Below are positions 1 to 10,086 of a stretch of DNA of 42,687 bases, piece after piece. Under the pieces are notes generated by a model, which saw nothing but the letters and a program-made list of their open reading frames with translations, was not told the origin of the DNA and made no database searches. The first letter of the stretch is position 1; the number at the start of each line of letters is the position of its first letter. The translations under genes and the position numbers were made by a program. Source of the stretch: an uncultured Alphaproteobacteria bacterium (GTDB lineage Bacteria; Pseudomonadota; Alphaproteobacteria; Rhodobacterales; Rhodobacteraceae); NCBI GenBank assembly GCA_902619165.1, contig CACNDI010000019.1, positions 1 to 42,687 of the forward strand, read 5' to 3'.

Positions 1-1
1 G

Positions 2-1547
2 GGGTTAAGCAAAGAAATAATATCCTCGATGGCTGAAAATATTGTTGGATGGGATAGACATAAGATACCTCATTACAATAATAACAACTTAGAAGGTAAG
101 AATGACCATACTAGAATATTGGAGACTTTGGCCCTCAGCGACCAATTGATAGGCTTTCCTAGACACTTAGGTCAGCATGTAGGTGGCTTTATAATTACTG
201 AGGATTATTTGGATGAGATTACATCTATTGAAAATACTGCTATGGAAGGCAGAAGTATAATAGCATGGGATAAAGATGACATAGACTTTTTAGGTATACT
301 AAAGATAGATATTTTAGCTCTTGGGATGCTGACATGTATAAAAAAATCTTTTGATTTAATAAAAAACCATCACAACCGGAAAGTTAGCCTAAACAATATT
401 CCGCATCGAGATACACGTGTCTTTAATATGCTTTCCAAAGCGGACACTATAGGGGTTTTTCAGGTTGAAAGCAGAGCCCAAATGAACTTCCTTCCGAGAT
501 TAAAACCGCAATGCTTTTATGATCTGGTAATACAAGTTGCCATCGTCAGACCTGGGCCAATTCAGGGGGATATGGTTCACCCCTATATAAAAAGAAGAAA
601 TGGACAAGAAAAAGTTACTTTTCCTTCCGAAAAACTAAAAGAAATTCTTGGTAAGACTCTTGGCGTGCCACTATTTCAAGAACAAGCAATACAAATTGCA
701 ATGAAAGGTGCGGGATTTTCCTTGAGAGATACTGATAGACTGAGAAAGTCATTAGCAACGTTTAAGAGAAACGGTACTGTTAGTAAGTTTAAAAAAAAGA
801 TTTATTGATGGTATGCAAAAAAATGGATACGACAAGGATTTTGCTACAAAGTGCTTTTCTCAGATATCGGGGTTTGGTGAATACGGATTTCCTGAAAGTC
901 ATGCTGCAAGCTTTGCTATTCTTGTATATGCATCGGCTTGGATAAAATATTATTATCCTGATGTTTTTGCCTGCGCTTTACTAAACTCTCAACCGATGGG
1001 ATTCTACTCTGCTTCCCAAATAATACGTGATGCAAAAAACCACGGAGTAAAAGTTAAAGAAATATGCATAAACAAAAGTGAATGGAACCATTCTCTAGAA
1101 AATCACGGCGAACCTTGTTTTAGTTTACGCCTGGGGTTCAGGCAGATCAAAGGACTATCAAAAAATGACGTCGATAGAATTATTAAAGAGAGAGGTAATG
1201 GTTATAATGATCCCCAAGATTTATGGCATCGTATTAGACTGGGCCCAAGTATTATAAATCTGCTGATTAAAGCAAATTGCTTTCACTCTCTTAATAAAAA
1301 CAGAAGACTATTACTTTGGGATGCTCAAGCTATAAAAAAAACAAATTCTTTAGCTCTTTTTGAAGGTTATTCTGAGAAGGAATACTTACCAGAAAAAAGC
1401 GTCAATCTTCCTAATATGACTTTAGGTGAAGAATTGATTTTAGATTATCAATCTCTACGGTTAAGTCTATCTATACACCCCGTAAAACTACTAAGGCCCT
1501 TTCTCAAGAAGAGATTCATAGAAGAATATTGTAGCCGAAGTGTCTAA
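2..1547 (+). pseudogene. dnaE2: error-prone DNA polymerase III alpha (DnaE2/ImuC type), 3' part, frameshifted and truncated
   Basis: The frame is open from base 2, so the gene begins upstream. Up to about base 790 it encodes the finger/palm part of a C-family polymerase, with DnaE2-like motifs: GFPRHLGQHVGGF, DDIDFLGILKIDILALGMLT (the Asp of LKID is the usual third catalytic acid) and RPGPIQGDMVHPY. At the A8 run 791-798 this frame stops (TGA 806-808). The next frame continues the protein exactly (RFIDGMQKNGYD, then GFGEYGFPESHAASFA and CALLNSQPMGFY). One base too many in the run explains it, since A7 would restore the frame. The second segment ends at 1547 after LSLSIHPVKLLRP, where family members continue with an OB-fold of roughly 100 or more residues; no frame downstream supplies it. 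A partner imuA/imuB lies outside the window if present. Two independent lesions favour a decaying gene. The family call is firm; loss of function is inferred. Confidence 0.85.
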
Positions 1548-1552
1548 CGAGT

Positions 1553-1897
1553 TTAACCGCAATAGACGCTAACTATCTTTTTCTGACTGCCAACAATAAT
1601 ACTCAATCTTTTGGGGTTAGTATTCTCAATACTTTCATTTCTATCTAAGAAAATAATCCTAGTATTGGATGGGTACTCCATTGCACCTAGCGCCGATTCA
1701 GGTTGCCCCACTAAAAAGCTCAAATTACGTGCTATACACTGACCATCATCTGTTAGCTTGACCTTATTCCCGATTGTTGGGCCAGTGTAGTTCCCTGTAA
1801 TATTGGGTTGTTCGAAATTGGTTTGATTTGTTTGGCAAGCAACTGTTAATAAACAAAAAGTTATAATAAAAAGATTTTTAACCACAGATATCCTCAT
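1553..1897 (-). CDS. small lipoprotein, peptidase inhibitor I78 family-like
   Basis: A 114-residue protein with a lipoprotein signal: a basic start, a hydrophobic stretch and the lipobox LTVAC with Cys at residue 21. The mature part from about residue 54 matches the layout of I78 inhibitors: Cys54, then FLVGQPESAL, a predicted strand, NPKRLSIIVG (family: xPDRLNIxxD) and a C-terminal VYCG with Cys113, which could pair with Cys54. Known I78 members inhibit serine proteases such as subtilisin; here the target is unknown. It lies 14 bases after acs on the same strand and its stop nearly meets the dnaE2 remnant's stop. Membership is judged by eye from the motif pattern. Confidence 0.65.
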   Translation of the reverse strand: MRISVVKNLFIITFCLLTVACQTNQTNFEQPNITGNYTGPTIGNKVKLTDDGQCIARNLSFLVGQPESALGAMEYPSNTRIIFLDRNESIENTNPKRLSIIVGSQKKIVSVYCG

Positions 1898-1911
1898 TAA
1901 TTTAATTCACT

Positions 1912-3858
1912 TTAAAGCTTCTTACGATTAGCAATCAGATCATCAACGACAGCAGGTTCTGCTAAAGTAGATGTATCACCTAAGTTGCTAAAATCATCCT
2001 CAGCGATTTTTCGCAAAATCCTTCTCATTATCTTACCTGATCTAGTTTTTGGAAGACCTGGAGAAAATTGAATGATATCAGGCTTTGCAATAGGACCAAT
2101 CTCTTTTCTAACCCAATCCTGAAGCTCTTTCAAAAGTTCATCAGAGTTTTTCTCTCCGGACATTAGAGATACATATGCGTATATCCCTTGGCCTTTAATT
2201 GGGTGAGGGAAACCGACTACTGCACTCTCATTAACTTTTGGATGAGCGACTAAAGCACTTTCAATTTCTGCTGTTCCCATTCTATGACCTGAAACATTTA
2301 AAACGTCATCGACTCTTCCAGTGATCCAGTAATACCCATCTTTATCCCTTCTACACCCATCACCTGAAAAGTAATAACCTTTGTAATCATTAAAATACGT
2401 CGAAACAAATCTATCGTGATCTCCAAAGACAGTACGCATCTGTCCTGGCCAACTATCCTTAATAACTAATACGCCTTCACACTCCTCATCAGATATCTCT
2501 TCTCCAGAGCCTGGGTCAAGAATTGCAGGCTCAATACCAAAAAAGGGTAAAGTTGCAGAACCAGGCTTGGTTGTTGTAGCTCCTGGTAAAGGTGTAATAA
2601 GAATTCCACCTGTTTCGGTTTGCCACCACGTATCGACTATTGGGCAATTGTTTTTACCTACTACCCGATTATACCACTCCCATGCTTCAGGATTAATAGG
2701 CTCTCCTACAGTGCCTAGAATTCGAATGCTGGACAAATCATTTTTATTTACAAATTCGTCACCTAGCCCCATCAAGGCTCTTATAGCTGTTGGAGCCGTA
2801 TAAAATTGATTTACTTTATATTTTTCACATATTTGCCAAAATCGTGATGCGTCAGGATAGGTAGGAACTCCCTCAAACATAAGAGTCGTTGCTCCGTTTG
2901 CTAAAGGCCCATAAACGATATAGCTGTGACCAGTTACCCAACCTACATCAGCAGTACACCAATAGATATCTCCATCATAATAATCAAAAACAAATTTATG
3001 TGTCATTGAAGCATACAGAATGTATCCCGCCGTTGAATGTAAAACACCCTTAGGTTTTCCTGTTGAGCCGGAGGTATAGAGTATAAACAGCGGGTCTTCT
3101 GCATTCATAGGCTCAGGAGGACAAACAGTACTTGCTTTATCCATTAAATCGTTCAACCAGAAATCACGCCCCTCCTTCATGCTAACTTCTGTTGAAGTTC
3201 TCTTCAAAACAATAGAGGTTATATCTCCGGATATCTCCAAAGCCTCATCAACATTCTTCTTTAAAGGAGTTTGTTTTCCACCTCGTGGCGCTTCATTGGC
3301 TGTAATCACCGCTCTTGCTCCACAATCAATAATTCGACTCGCGAGCGCTTCTGGAGAAAAACCTGCGAAAACAACAGAGTGTATGGCGCCCACCCTTGCA
3401 CATGCTAACATAGCGTAAGCCGCTTCTGGAACCATTGGCATATACAAAATTACTCTATCCCCTTTCTTTATGCCTCGATCCTTTAAAACGTTTCCAACCT
3501 TACACACATTTTCATAGAGTTCTCTGTACGTAATTTTTTTAGAAACCCCTGGCTCATCACCCTCCCATAAGATTGCCACTTTTTCACTTTTGTTTTTTAG
3601 GTGTCTATCTACACAGTTTTCAGACACATTGAGCATACCATCTTCAAACCACTTTATAGAAATATCAGGATGGGAATATGAAACATTTTTGACTTTAGTA
3701 AATTCTTTTTGCCAAAGCAATCGATTGCGGCCCTGTTCCTCCCAAAACGCCTCAGGACTTTCAACTGACCTTGTATACATTTCATGATATTTGGTCCTAT
3801 CTATTAGCGCTTTTTTGGAAAACTCTTCCTTGGGCTGATATCCTTCTACAGTTTTCAT
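1912..3858 (-). CDS. acs: acetyl-CoA synthetase
   Basis: A 648-residue AMP-forming ligase, full length for Acs, which makes acetyl-CoA from acetate, ATP and CoA via acetyl-AMP. Visible motifs: the P-loop-like [11 protein letters not shown] at residues 261-271, [10 protein letters not shown] for adenylate binding, [21 protein letters not shown] with the hinge Asp, and [11 protein letters not shown] near the C-terminus. The Lys of that last motif is residue 609, the position acetylated by Pat-type enzymes in Salmonella Acs. The start has AGGATTAAAGG just ahead of the ATG. A perfect TATAAT (minus strand, 3872-3877) sits in the 47-base gap after the aminotransferase gene, so acs may have its own promoter, although no good -35 is seen. 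It would feed the ethylmalonyl-CoA pathway encoded at 32-41 kb. Confidence 0.96.
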   Translation of the reverse strand: MKTVEGYQPKEEFSKKALIDRTKYHEMYTRSVESPEAFWEEQGRNRLLWQKEFTKVKNVSYSHPDISIKWFEDGMLNVSENCVDRHLKNKSEKVAILWEGDEPGVSKKITYRELYENVCKVGNVLKDRGIKKGDRVILYMPMVPEAAYAMLACARVGAIHSVVFAGFSPEALASRIIDCGARAVITANEAPRGGKQTPLKKNVDEALEISGDITSIVLKRTSTEVSMKEGRDFWLNDLMDKASTVCPPEPMNAEDPLFILYTSGSTGKPKGVLHSTAGYILYASMTHKFVFDYYDGDIYWCTADVGWVTGHSYIVYGPLANGATTLMFEGVPTYPDASRFWQICEKYKVNQFYTAPTAIRALMGLGDEFVNKNDLSSIRILGTVGEPINPEAWEWYNRVVGKNNCPIVDTWWQTETGGILITPLPGATTTKPGSATLPFFGIEPAILDPGSGEEISDEECEGVLVIKDSWPGQMRTVFGDHDRFVSTYFNDYKGYYFSGDGCRRDKDGYYWITGRVDDVLNVSGHRMGTAEIESALVAHPKVNESAVVGFPHPIKGQGIYAYVSLMSGEKNSDELLKELQDWVRKEIGPIAKPDIIQFSPGLPKTRSGKIMRRILRKIAEDDFSNLGDTSTLAEPAVVDDLIANRKKL

Positions 3859-3905
3859 ACCTTTAATCCTAATTATAATTGTTCTTAAACAAATCTTCGT
3901 CAGCT

Positions 3906-5084
3906 TTAAATAATACTCGCAATCGCACTTGCTAAATAATTTATCACGTCTTTACGCAAACCCGCTACATTTATTCTACTATCGGAGACCATATATATTC
4001 CATGATCTTTTCTTAAAACCTCAACTTGGTCGGAAGTTAAGCCTAACTTAGAAAACATACCCCTATGCTTATTAACAAAACTGAAACGCTCTGATTTAGT
4101 TTCTCGTTGCAATTCCGATGCAAGCCTCTCTCTCAAATCCAACATATTTACACGCATTTCTTCTAGTTCGTCTTTCCACAGAGCCTTAAGCGTTTCATCC
4201 TGCAATATTTGATTAACTACTGCAGCACCGTGGTCTGGAGGGAAAGAAAATGTAAGCCGGTTTAATGATTTAAGGTTATCTTGAACTACATGTTGTTCCG
4301 CTGGCTCTGAAACTACAATAGCTACGCCTACTCTATCTCTGTAAACACCAAAATTTTTTGAGCATGAGACAGCAATCATTGCCTCTGATACATTTTTTAC
4401 AAGATAATTTAGACCCTCAACATCTTTAGCTAAGCCGTCTCCAAAGCCTTGATATGCAAGATCTATGAAAGGTAAAACATTTTTGTCCTGAATCAATTGT
4501 GTTATCTCTACCCACTGTTCCAAGCTTAAATTTGCTCCAGTAGGGTTGTGACAACATCCATGCAATAACAATATATCGTTTTCACGCATATCATTAAGGT
4601 CTTTATACATTTTGTCAAAATTCACTTCACATGTGGTCTCATCAAAATAATAATAGGAGCTCATATTCATACCCAAGTGTTTCAAAATAGCTTGGTGATT
4701 AGGCCAACTTGGATTTGAAACCCAAACATTACCGACGCTCTTTGTAGCTCTTGCTAAAAGAAGAAGTTGGTGTAAGGCCCCGGTTCCTCCAGGCGCTTGA
4801 GCAAATGAGAGCCTTTTGTCATCTACATAATTATTTAAGACTAATCCTCCTATATTTTTGGAAAATTCAATTGAGCCTATTAAGCCAACATAACTTTTGC
4901 TATCCTGCAATCTGTGCAGTATGTCTTCACTTTTTTTTACTGCTTTCATTATTGGTGTTGCTCCTTCGGCATTCTTGTAAACGCCCACACCCAAATCTAA
5001 CTTATTTGTTCTTGTATCCTCCGCGTATTGAGCCATTAACTCCATTATTTTATCTGATGGTTGACTATTTAAATGCTCGAACAT
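3906..5084 (-). CDS. aromatic/aspartate-type aminotransferase (class I, PLP)
   Basis: A 392-residue fold-type I aminotransferase of the AspC/TyrB group. It has the start LGVGVYK, the GGTGAL phosphate-binding segment, CHNPTG with the Asn near residue 180, [12 protein letters not shown] with the PLP-contacting Asp208 and Tyr211, and [14 protein letters not shown] with the Schiff-base Lys at 243. The family exchanges amino groups between aspartate or aromatic amino acids and 2-oxoglutarate; sequence alone does not fix which. Its start codon directly abuts the stop of the upstream GNAT gene, so they are probably co-transcribed and translationally coupled. An alternative reading as AspC is possible. 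Confidence 0.9.
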   Translation of the reverse strand: MFEHLNSQPSDKIMELMAQYAEDTRTNKLDLGVGVYKNAEGATPIMKAVKKSEDILHRLQDSKSYVGLIGSIEFSKNIGGLVLNNYVDDKRLSFAQAPGGTGALHQLLLLARATKSVGNVWVSNPSWPNHQAILKHLGMNMSSYYYFDETTCEVNFDKMYKDLNDMRENDILLLHGCCHNPTGANLSLEQWVEITQLIQDKNVLPFIDLAYQGFGDGLAKDVEGLNYLVKNVSEAMIAVSCSKNFGVYRDRVGVAIVVSEPAEQHVVQDNLKSLNRLTFSFPPDHGAAVVNQILQDETLKALWKDELEEMRVNMLDLRERLASELQRETKSERFSFVNKHRGMFSKLGLTSDQVEVLRKDHGIYMVSDSRINVAGLRKDVINYLASAIASII

Positions 5085-5648
5085 TTATAGATTCTCCTTA
5101 TCTTCCAATTGAGACGACGCACTTCTCTTATGAATCTCTGTTTTATATATATTAAATCCAGCTTTTTGGTAAAGAGGAAGGGCACTTTTGTGGTCCAGTG
5201 TATTAGTGTTGACAGTTAATGTTTTTACATCACCCCTCTCCATTACTTCCTCAAAAACTCTGTTCATCATAAATTTACCTAGGCCTTTGCCAGTTACGTC
5301 ATCAAACAAGCCAAAATAGGCTAAGTCACAAACAGGTAAAAGCCTATAATCGAGAACAAAAAAGCCCTTAGGTACACCTCGAAGAATGAGAGAATATAGA
5401 ATAACGTTATCGTCAGTCAAAAAGCTTTCCAACTTGCTTTTTTCGGATCGCAACCAATCGGTCCACTCATATTTTCGACCAACCTCCTTATAGAGATATA
5501 AAAAATATGATGTATTTGGTGATATTGCTTTTAGAAAGCTAATAGCATGATTACCTAAAACATTTTTAAAATGCTTAATATCCTTAATTTCTAAAGACAA
5601 AAATGAGACAGTATAGTTTAATATTCTGCTTGCTTCTTGATGTTGCAT
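5085..5648 (-). CDS. GNAT family N-acetyltransferase
   Basis: A 187-residue protein with a C-terminal acetyl-CoA fold: LAYFGLFDDVTGKGLGKFMM contains the V/I-x-x-x-x-R/K-G-x-G-x-A/G type loop (motif A), followed by a beta strand (TLTVNT) and the ALPLYQKAGF motif typical of GNAT enzymes. The N-terminal half (YKEVGRKYEWTDW) resembles a conserved alphaproteobacterial GNAT subfamily of unknown substrate. It starts 9 bases after the stop of sseA and ends flush against the aminotransferase start, so it sits in an smc-sseA-GNAT-aminotransferase transcription unit. The substrate cannot be named. Confidence 0.8.
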   Translation of the reverse strand: MQHQEASRILNYTVSFLSLEIKDIKHFKNVLGNHAISFLKAISPNTSYFLYLYKEVGRKYEWTDWLRSEKSKLESFLTDDNVILYSLILRGVPKGFFVLDYRLLPVCDLAYFGLFDDVTGKGLGKFMMNRVFEEVMERGDVKTLTVNTNTLDHKSALPLYQKAGFNIYKTEIHKRSASSQLEDKENL

Positions 5649-5657
5649 TTGAAACTT

Positions 5658-6485
5658 CTAATCAATTTTTCCCCACTCCGCCCAGGAACCATCATATAAT
5701 GAAATTTTTGAACAGCCAATCTCGTCTAACGCTAAATATAAAACCGCTGCAGTTACTCCTGACCCGCAAGTTGTAATAATATAATTATTAAAAACTACAC
5801 CCTTCTTAGAAAAAATATCTAAGATCTCTCGCTTTTTTTTAAACGTAAAATCTTCATTCAATAGAGTTTCATAAGGAACATTAATTGAATTTTCTATTGA
5901 TCCAGATCGCAAACCACTTCTTGGTTCAGGCGCTGTTCCCATAAAACGCTCCTCTGAACGCGCATCAATTATTGAGCAATGATTTAATTTAGTTGCTCTC
6001 AGAACATCATCCCTATCAGCTACCATACTCTTATCTTCGTAGATAGTCAGGTGTCTAATTTCTTTCTCGGTTAGATCAGCTGTAGTCGATCTATTTTCTT
6101 TAACCCACTTTGGAAATCCTCCATCAAGTACAACTACATCAGTGTATCCAAAAACTTTAAACATCCACCATAGTCGAGCAGCAGACCTCATTCCTAATCC
6201 ATCGTATATGACGACTTTATGTCCATCACCTATACCGAGTTTCCGGACAGTGGAATTGAACATCTCCGAGGGCGGTAGCATGTGAGGTAAGTCGCTGTCG
6301 TTATCTTTTATTTTGTCAATATCAAAGAAAGATGCCCCCGGAATGTGACATTTTAAAAACTCTTGTTCTGCGTTTCGTTTCTCTTGCGGAAAATACCAGC
6401 TAGAATCTATTATTCTTATATCAGGAGCCTCTAAATGTTGTGCGAGCCAATCTGTAGAAACTATATTTTTGAAATCACCTTCCAT
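5658..6485 (-). CDS. sseA: 3-mercaptopyruvate/thiosulfate sulfurtransferase
   Basis: A 275-residue protein with two rhodanese domains, about residues 10-135 and 150-275. The N-terminal inactive domain has STDWLAQHLEAPDIRIIDSS and GMRSAARLWWMFKVFGYTDV, with VVLDGGFPKW. The active domain ends in CGSGVTAA with the catalytic Cys at about residue 240; the CGSGVT loop is the mercaptopyruvate-type signature, as opposed to CRKGVT of thiosulfate rhodaneses. It transfers sulfur from 3-mercaptopyruvate to a thiol or cyanide acceptor. It starts 7 bases after the smc stop. The nearby aminotransferase could in principle supply mercaptopyruvate by transaminating cysteine, which is inference from proximity only. 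Confidence 0.92.
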   Translation of the reverse strand: MEGDFKNIVSTDWLAQHLEAPDIRIIDSSWYFPQEKRNAEQEFLKCHIPGASFFDIDKIKDNDSDLPHMLPPSEMFNSTVRKLGIGDGHKVVIYDGLGMRSAARLWWMFKVFGYTDVVVLDGGFPKWVKENRSTTADLTEKEIRHLTIYEDKSMVADRDDVLRATKLNHCSIIDARSEERFMGTAPEPRSGLRSGSIENSINVPYETLLNEDFTFKKKREILDIFSKKGVVFNNYIITTCGSGVTAAVLYLALDEIGCSKISLYDGSWAEWGKID

Positions 6486-6492
6486 AAAAACC

Positions 6493-9400
6493 TCAGTTAA
6501 TTAACTCTTCTGCGCGAGTGAGATCTACCCCAACTAATTGACTTACTCCTGGTTCCATCATGGTAACACCAAACAATCTGTCCATTCTAGTAATAGTTAT
6601 TATGTTATGAGTAATTACAATAAATCTTGTGTTAGTTTCGTTGATCATAAAGTCTAGAATATCACAGTATTTTTCAATGTTTGCATCATCCAAAGGCGCA
6701 TCAACCTCATCCATTAAGCATAGGGGACTTGGGTTTGATAGAAATACCGCAAAGATCAACGCTAGAGCTGTTAGTGTTTGTTCACCTCCCGACAGAAGTG
6801 AAATTGTGGTAACTTTTTTTCCTGGTGGTTGACACATTATTTCTAAACCCGCCTCTAGTGGATCTGTGCTATCTACCAATGCGAGCTCTGCCTTCCCACC
6901 TTGAAAAAGTCTAGTGAAGAGTGTTTGAAACGTTTTATTTACTTCAGTAAAGGCCTCAGTCAATTTCTGTCTGCCATCCTTATTGATACTTCTCACCGCC
7001 GTGTTTAACTTCTCAATTGCTTGAACTACATCGTTTCTCTCAGTTAGGATTGTATCGAGCTCATCTCTAATCTCTTTTGCGTCTTGCTCAGCTCTTAAGT
7101 TAACAGACCCAAGATTATCTCTAAATCTGATCTGTTTTTCTAATCTCGCCTCTATTTCTTCTTGAGAAAAATCCTTCATTTGATTATTTGAAAACTCATC
7201 CTGAAATTCATCAAATTTTACATTATATTCGTTATTTATTCTACTATCTAACTCAGCAATATTATCAGCCAAACCCTCTTTTTTTGTAGTTAATCTTACT
7301 TGATTTTCTTTCTCTAATCCAAGATTTGCTATGAGTTCCTTATTTCTGGATTGTAACTTTCTTAGATTACCTTCTGATGAAGCTAACGTATCCCGAGCAT
7401 TCACAAGCTCTTTACTAGTAACTTCCATTTTTCTATCGATAACCTCTTTACTATTTTCTAGATCTCCTGGGCGTGATGAGGTTTTTTCAATCTCTAACTT
7501 TAGACTCTCTATTCTTGCTTGAATACTTAATTTTCTTTCGATAGCAATTTCTGACTGAGCCTTCCATTTTGATCGATTGATCTCGATTTCTTCTTTTCTT
7601 TCTCCTAAAGAGTTTTTATCGTCAGTAAGTTTATCAAAATTTGCCTTTTCAGTTCTTAACTCTTCTCTTTGTTTATCCAATTCCTCTAAATTACTAATAA
7701 GTAATTGGTTCTCATTGATATCAGAATCTGGGTCAACTGGATCCCCTTTGTCACTATCATGCTCTTGATATTTTTTGAGTTGGGCAGTCTCTTCCTCGAT
7801 TTTCTTCTCTAGTGAAATGATATTGTCACTAGCGATAGCGCGCTGGTTCTTATGTCGTGCAATTTCACCTTCCAAGACCTGAAGATCAGACCCCCCTTTA
7901 GATATTTTCAATCTTTCTGTCTCTAAGTTTCCGAATGAAGATGTTCTTTCTTCCAGTATCGTCTTTTTATTTTGTAAACCATCTAATTGGAGCTCTATTT
8001 CTTTAAGGCTGTCTTGTATCTCTAACACTTTTTTTTGATTCATCACTTTTAATTCATTTTTTGAGACTTCCCCTGTCGAATACCTTACAAACCCATCCCA
8101 TCGCCATAAATCTCCCTCTTTTGTAATAAGCTGTTGCCCAGGAAGAAGCATTTTACTGAGTTTATCTCCCTCTTCAGTTGAAGAGACTATCCCAACATGC
8201 TCGAAGAGATAATTTAAAACATCAGGACCCTTAATACGCGAAGATAAATTTTCTAAATTAGAAAAGTTCTTTTTTATTTTATTGTCAATTTTATCAAGAA
8301 CATTTTGCCAACCAGATATTTTTCTTTTTGTTATCTCTGGGTATTCTAACTCTGAAAAGAATAGTGCATCTAGACAACGTTCAAATCCATTTTCAATTTC
8401 TAGTTTATCAAAAACAGTTTTTTGATCATTATTTTTACTTAGAAGACCTTTTGATGCCTCGAGCTCAGAAATATTTACAGCCTTTGTTGCATTGAGCTTA
8501 TTGATTTCGTTATCAATAATTGCAATCTCCTCCTGATTTTTTTTTAAATCTTTTTCTTTTTGAGAAAAATTATTAGCATCAGTTTGGTATGTAGATTTAA
8601 GATTATCTTGTTCCTTAATAAGGTCTTCAAGTTTCTTTATTTCATGTTGTTCAGCACTCTTTAATTTTTCTAAAGCGTCATTAAGCTTTTCGATATATCT
8701 ATTTAAGTCTAAAAGAGTAGATGAACGTTCTTCTTTTCTTTTTTCATTCAGAATTTTTTCAGCTCTCAACTCATTCAACTTATCTCTTAATGAATTATAG
8801 CTCTCGTTTACTGCTTGGATGCGTTGGTTGTTTTGTTCTATTGCTCCCTTTTCATTCTCAATTTTTTCATCAATGTCATGAAGTTTTTCGTCTACTTCTC
8901 GTAATAGGTTGTTTTGATCTACCATATTACTCTCTGCATCTGCCATCAACTGATCTTCTCTTTGCAAATCAGCTTCGCTTTGTGTCAATTGACTTTGTAA
9001 TTCGTTAGCTTTTCTCTCTGTTAAGTTAATTTCATTCAACACAACTTGTCGTTCTAATAGAGTATTTTGGTGGGCCTCTGATTTTTCCTCGACATCTAAT
9101 TTTTGTTTTGAGATATTTTCATTTTCAATATCGATTTTTTTTTGAAGTTCACGGTCTTCAGTCTCCAGCCGGGAGAGTCTTTTCAAATTTTCAGTGTAAG
9201 ATGTATCTACCGAGCTAATATCGGATCTCAAACTTAGATACTGTTTTAGTAACAATATGCCCTTTAGTGTTCGAATTTCTTTAGATAACTTTGCATACCT
9301 TTCAGCCTCTCGCGCCTGCTTTTCAATAGTTTTTAACTGCACCTCAAGTTGAGAAATTAAATCTTGAAGTCTGTCAAGATTTCTCTCCGCTCCATTAAGT

Positions 9401-9948
9401 TTTAATTGGGCTTCATGACGACGATGGTAAAGCCCTGAAATTCCAGCCGCCTCTTCTAAAATCTTTTTTCGGTCTTTAGGCTTCATGTTTAAAAGCTCTG
9501 CAATTTGCCCCTGTTTAATGAGGCTAGAAGAATTCGAACCTGATGAAAAATCTGCAAATAGGGTCTGTACATCGCGTGCTCTCACTTCTTTCCCATTGAG
9601 TCGGTATGACGAACCTATTTCTCTTGTAATCTTTCTTGATATCTCAATTTCTTTGTGTCGGTTGAATGCGCTAGCAGCTTTTTGTTCAGAGTTATCAATT
9701 TCTAAGGTGACTTCAGCGAAGTTCCTTGGGCTTCTTCCTTCTACGCCGGCAAAGATCACGTCTTCCATTCCAGATGCCCTCATTGAAGATGGTCTACTCT
9801 CACCCATCAACCATTGGAATGCATCTATAATATTCGATTTTCCACAACCGTTAGGCCCTACTATTCCAGTGAGCCCTGGCAATATTTCCACCTCAGTGGA
9901 ATCTACAAAGCTTTTGAAGCCTAGAAGTCGAAGTTTTGTAATATCCAA
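6493..9948 (-). CDS. smc: chromosome segregation protein SMC
   Basis: A 1151-residue structural maintenance of chromosomes ATPase, normal length. It has an N-terminal Walker A GPNGCGKSN near residues 31-39, a long coiled coil (about 170-500), a globular hinge (about 510-660, including GQQLITKEGDLWRWDGFVRY), a returning coiled coil, and a C-terminal head with the signature LLSGGEQTLTALALIFA followed by Walker B LCLMDEVDAPLDD. It dimerises at the hinge and condenses and aligns replicated chromosome arms with ScpA/ScpB, which are not encoded here. It appears to be the first gene of a minus-strand unit with sseA, the GNAT gene and the aminotransferase. It is divergent from the FMN reductase gene across 138 bases that contain two palindromes. 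Confidence 0.97.
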   Translation of the reverse strand: MDITKLRLLGFKSFVDSTEVEILPGLTGIVGPNGCGKSNIIDAFQWLMGESRPSSMRASGMEDVIFAGVEGRSPRNFAEVTLEIDNSEQKAASAFNRHKEIEISRKITREIGSSYRLNGKEVRARDVQTLFADFSSGSNSSSLIKQGQIAELLNMKPKDRKKILEEAAGISGLYHRRHEAQLKLNGAERNLDRLQDLISQLEVQLKTIEKQAREAERYAKLSKEIRTLKGILLLKQYLSLRSDISSVDTSYTENLKRLSRLETEDRELQKKIDIENENISKQKLDVEEKSEAHQNTLLERQVVLNEINLTERKANELQSQLTQSEADLQREDQLMADAESNMVDQNNLLREVDEKLHDIDEKIENEKGAIEQNNQRIQAVNESYNSLRDKLNELRAEKILNEKRKEERSSTLLDLNRYIEKLNDALEKLKSAEQHEIKKLEDLIKEQDNLKSTYQTDANNFSQKEKDLKKNQEEIAIIDNEINKLNATKAVNISELEASKGLLSKNNDQKTVFDKLEIENGFERCLDALFFSELEYPEITKRKISGWQNVLDKIDNKIKKNFSNLENLSSRIKGPDVLNYLFEHVGIVSSTEEGDKLSKMLLPGQQLITKEGDLWRWDGFVRYSTGEVSKNELKVMNQKKVLEIQDSLKEIELQLDGLQNKKTILEERTSSFGNLETERLKISKGGSDLQVLEGEIARHKNQRAIASDNIISLEKKIEEETAQLKKYQEHDSDKGDPVDPDSDINENQLLISNLEELDKQREELRTEKANFDKLTDDKNSLGERKEEIEINRSKWKAQSEIAIERKLSIQARIESLKLEIEKTSSRPGDLENSKEVIDRKMEVTSKELVNARDTLASSEGNLRKLQSRNKELIANLGLEKENQVRLTTKKEGLADNIAELDSRINNEYNVKFDEFQDEFSNNQMKDFSQEEIEARLEKQIRFRDNLGSVNLRAEQDAKEIRDELDTILTERNDVVQAIEKLNTAVRSINKDGRQKLTEAFTEVNKTFQTLFTRLFQGGKAELALVDSTDPLEAGLEIMCQPPGKKVTTISLLSGGEQTLTALALIFAVFLSNPSPLCLMDEVDAPLDDANIEKYCDILDFMINETNTRFIVITHNIITITRMDRLFGVTMMEPGVSQLVGVDLTRAEELIN

Positions 9949-9976
9949 AAAAACTCTTCCTTTTTATTTGAAAAAA

Positions 9977-10008
9977 TTGATTATCAACCTTATAACCTTC
10001 AGTTATAA
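9977..10008. promoter_or_regulatory. two adjacent palindromes between smc and the FMN reductase gene
   Basis: TTGATTATCAA (9977-9987) has perfect 5-base arms around one central base. TTATAAC-CTTCA-GTTATAA (9990-10008) has perfect 7-base arms with a 5-base loop. Both lie 29-60 bases upstream of the smc start, in the divergent gap. They could be operator half-sites or a leader hairpin of the smc message. The DNA is AT-rich, so chance is a real alternative. Confidence 0.35.
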
Positions 10009-10086
10009 ATAAATCACTATAAAAAGCACAACCCAATCCTTGTGACACAACAGCAAGACTCATATTCAAAGTAGCCGGAAAATAAC

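Noticed and set aside
800-810. Reassigned TGA codon as an explanation for the split polymerase
   Set aside because: Translation through TGA would not give the conserved RFIDGM; only a frame change does. Genes elsewhere in the window end normally at TGA (for example tsaB, sdhD, mch).
1-1547. A mobile element as the cause of dnaE2 decay
   Set aside because: No terminal repeats, transposase or foreign sequence at the break points; a one-base indel and 3' loss explain it.
9485-10012. A 175-codon open frame on the plus strand opposite the smc 5' end
   Set aside because: It lies antisense to the conserved SMC head domain, has no recognisable motif and no ribosome-binding site; it is a shadow of smc codon use.
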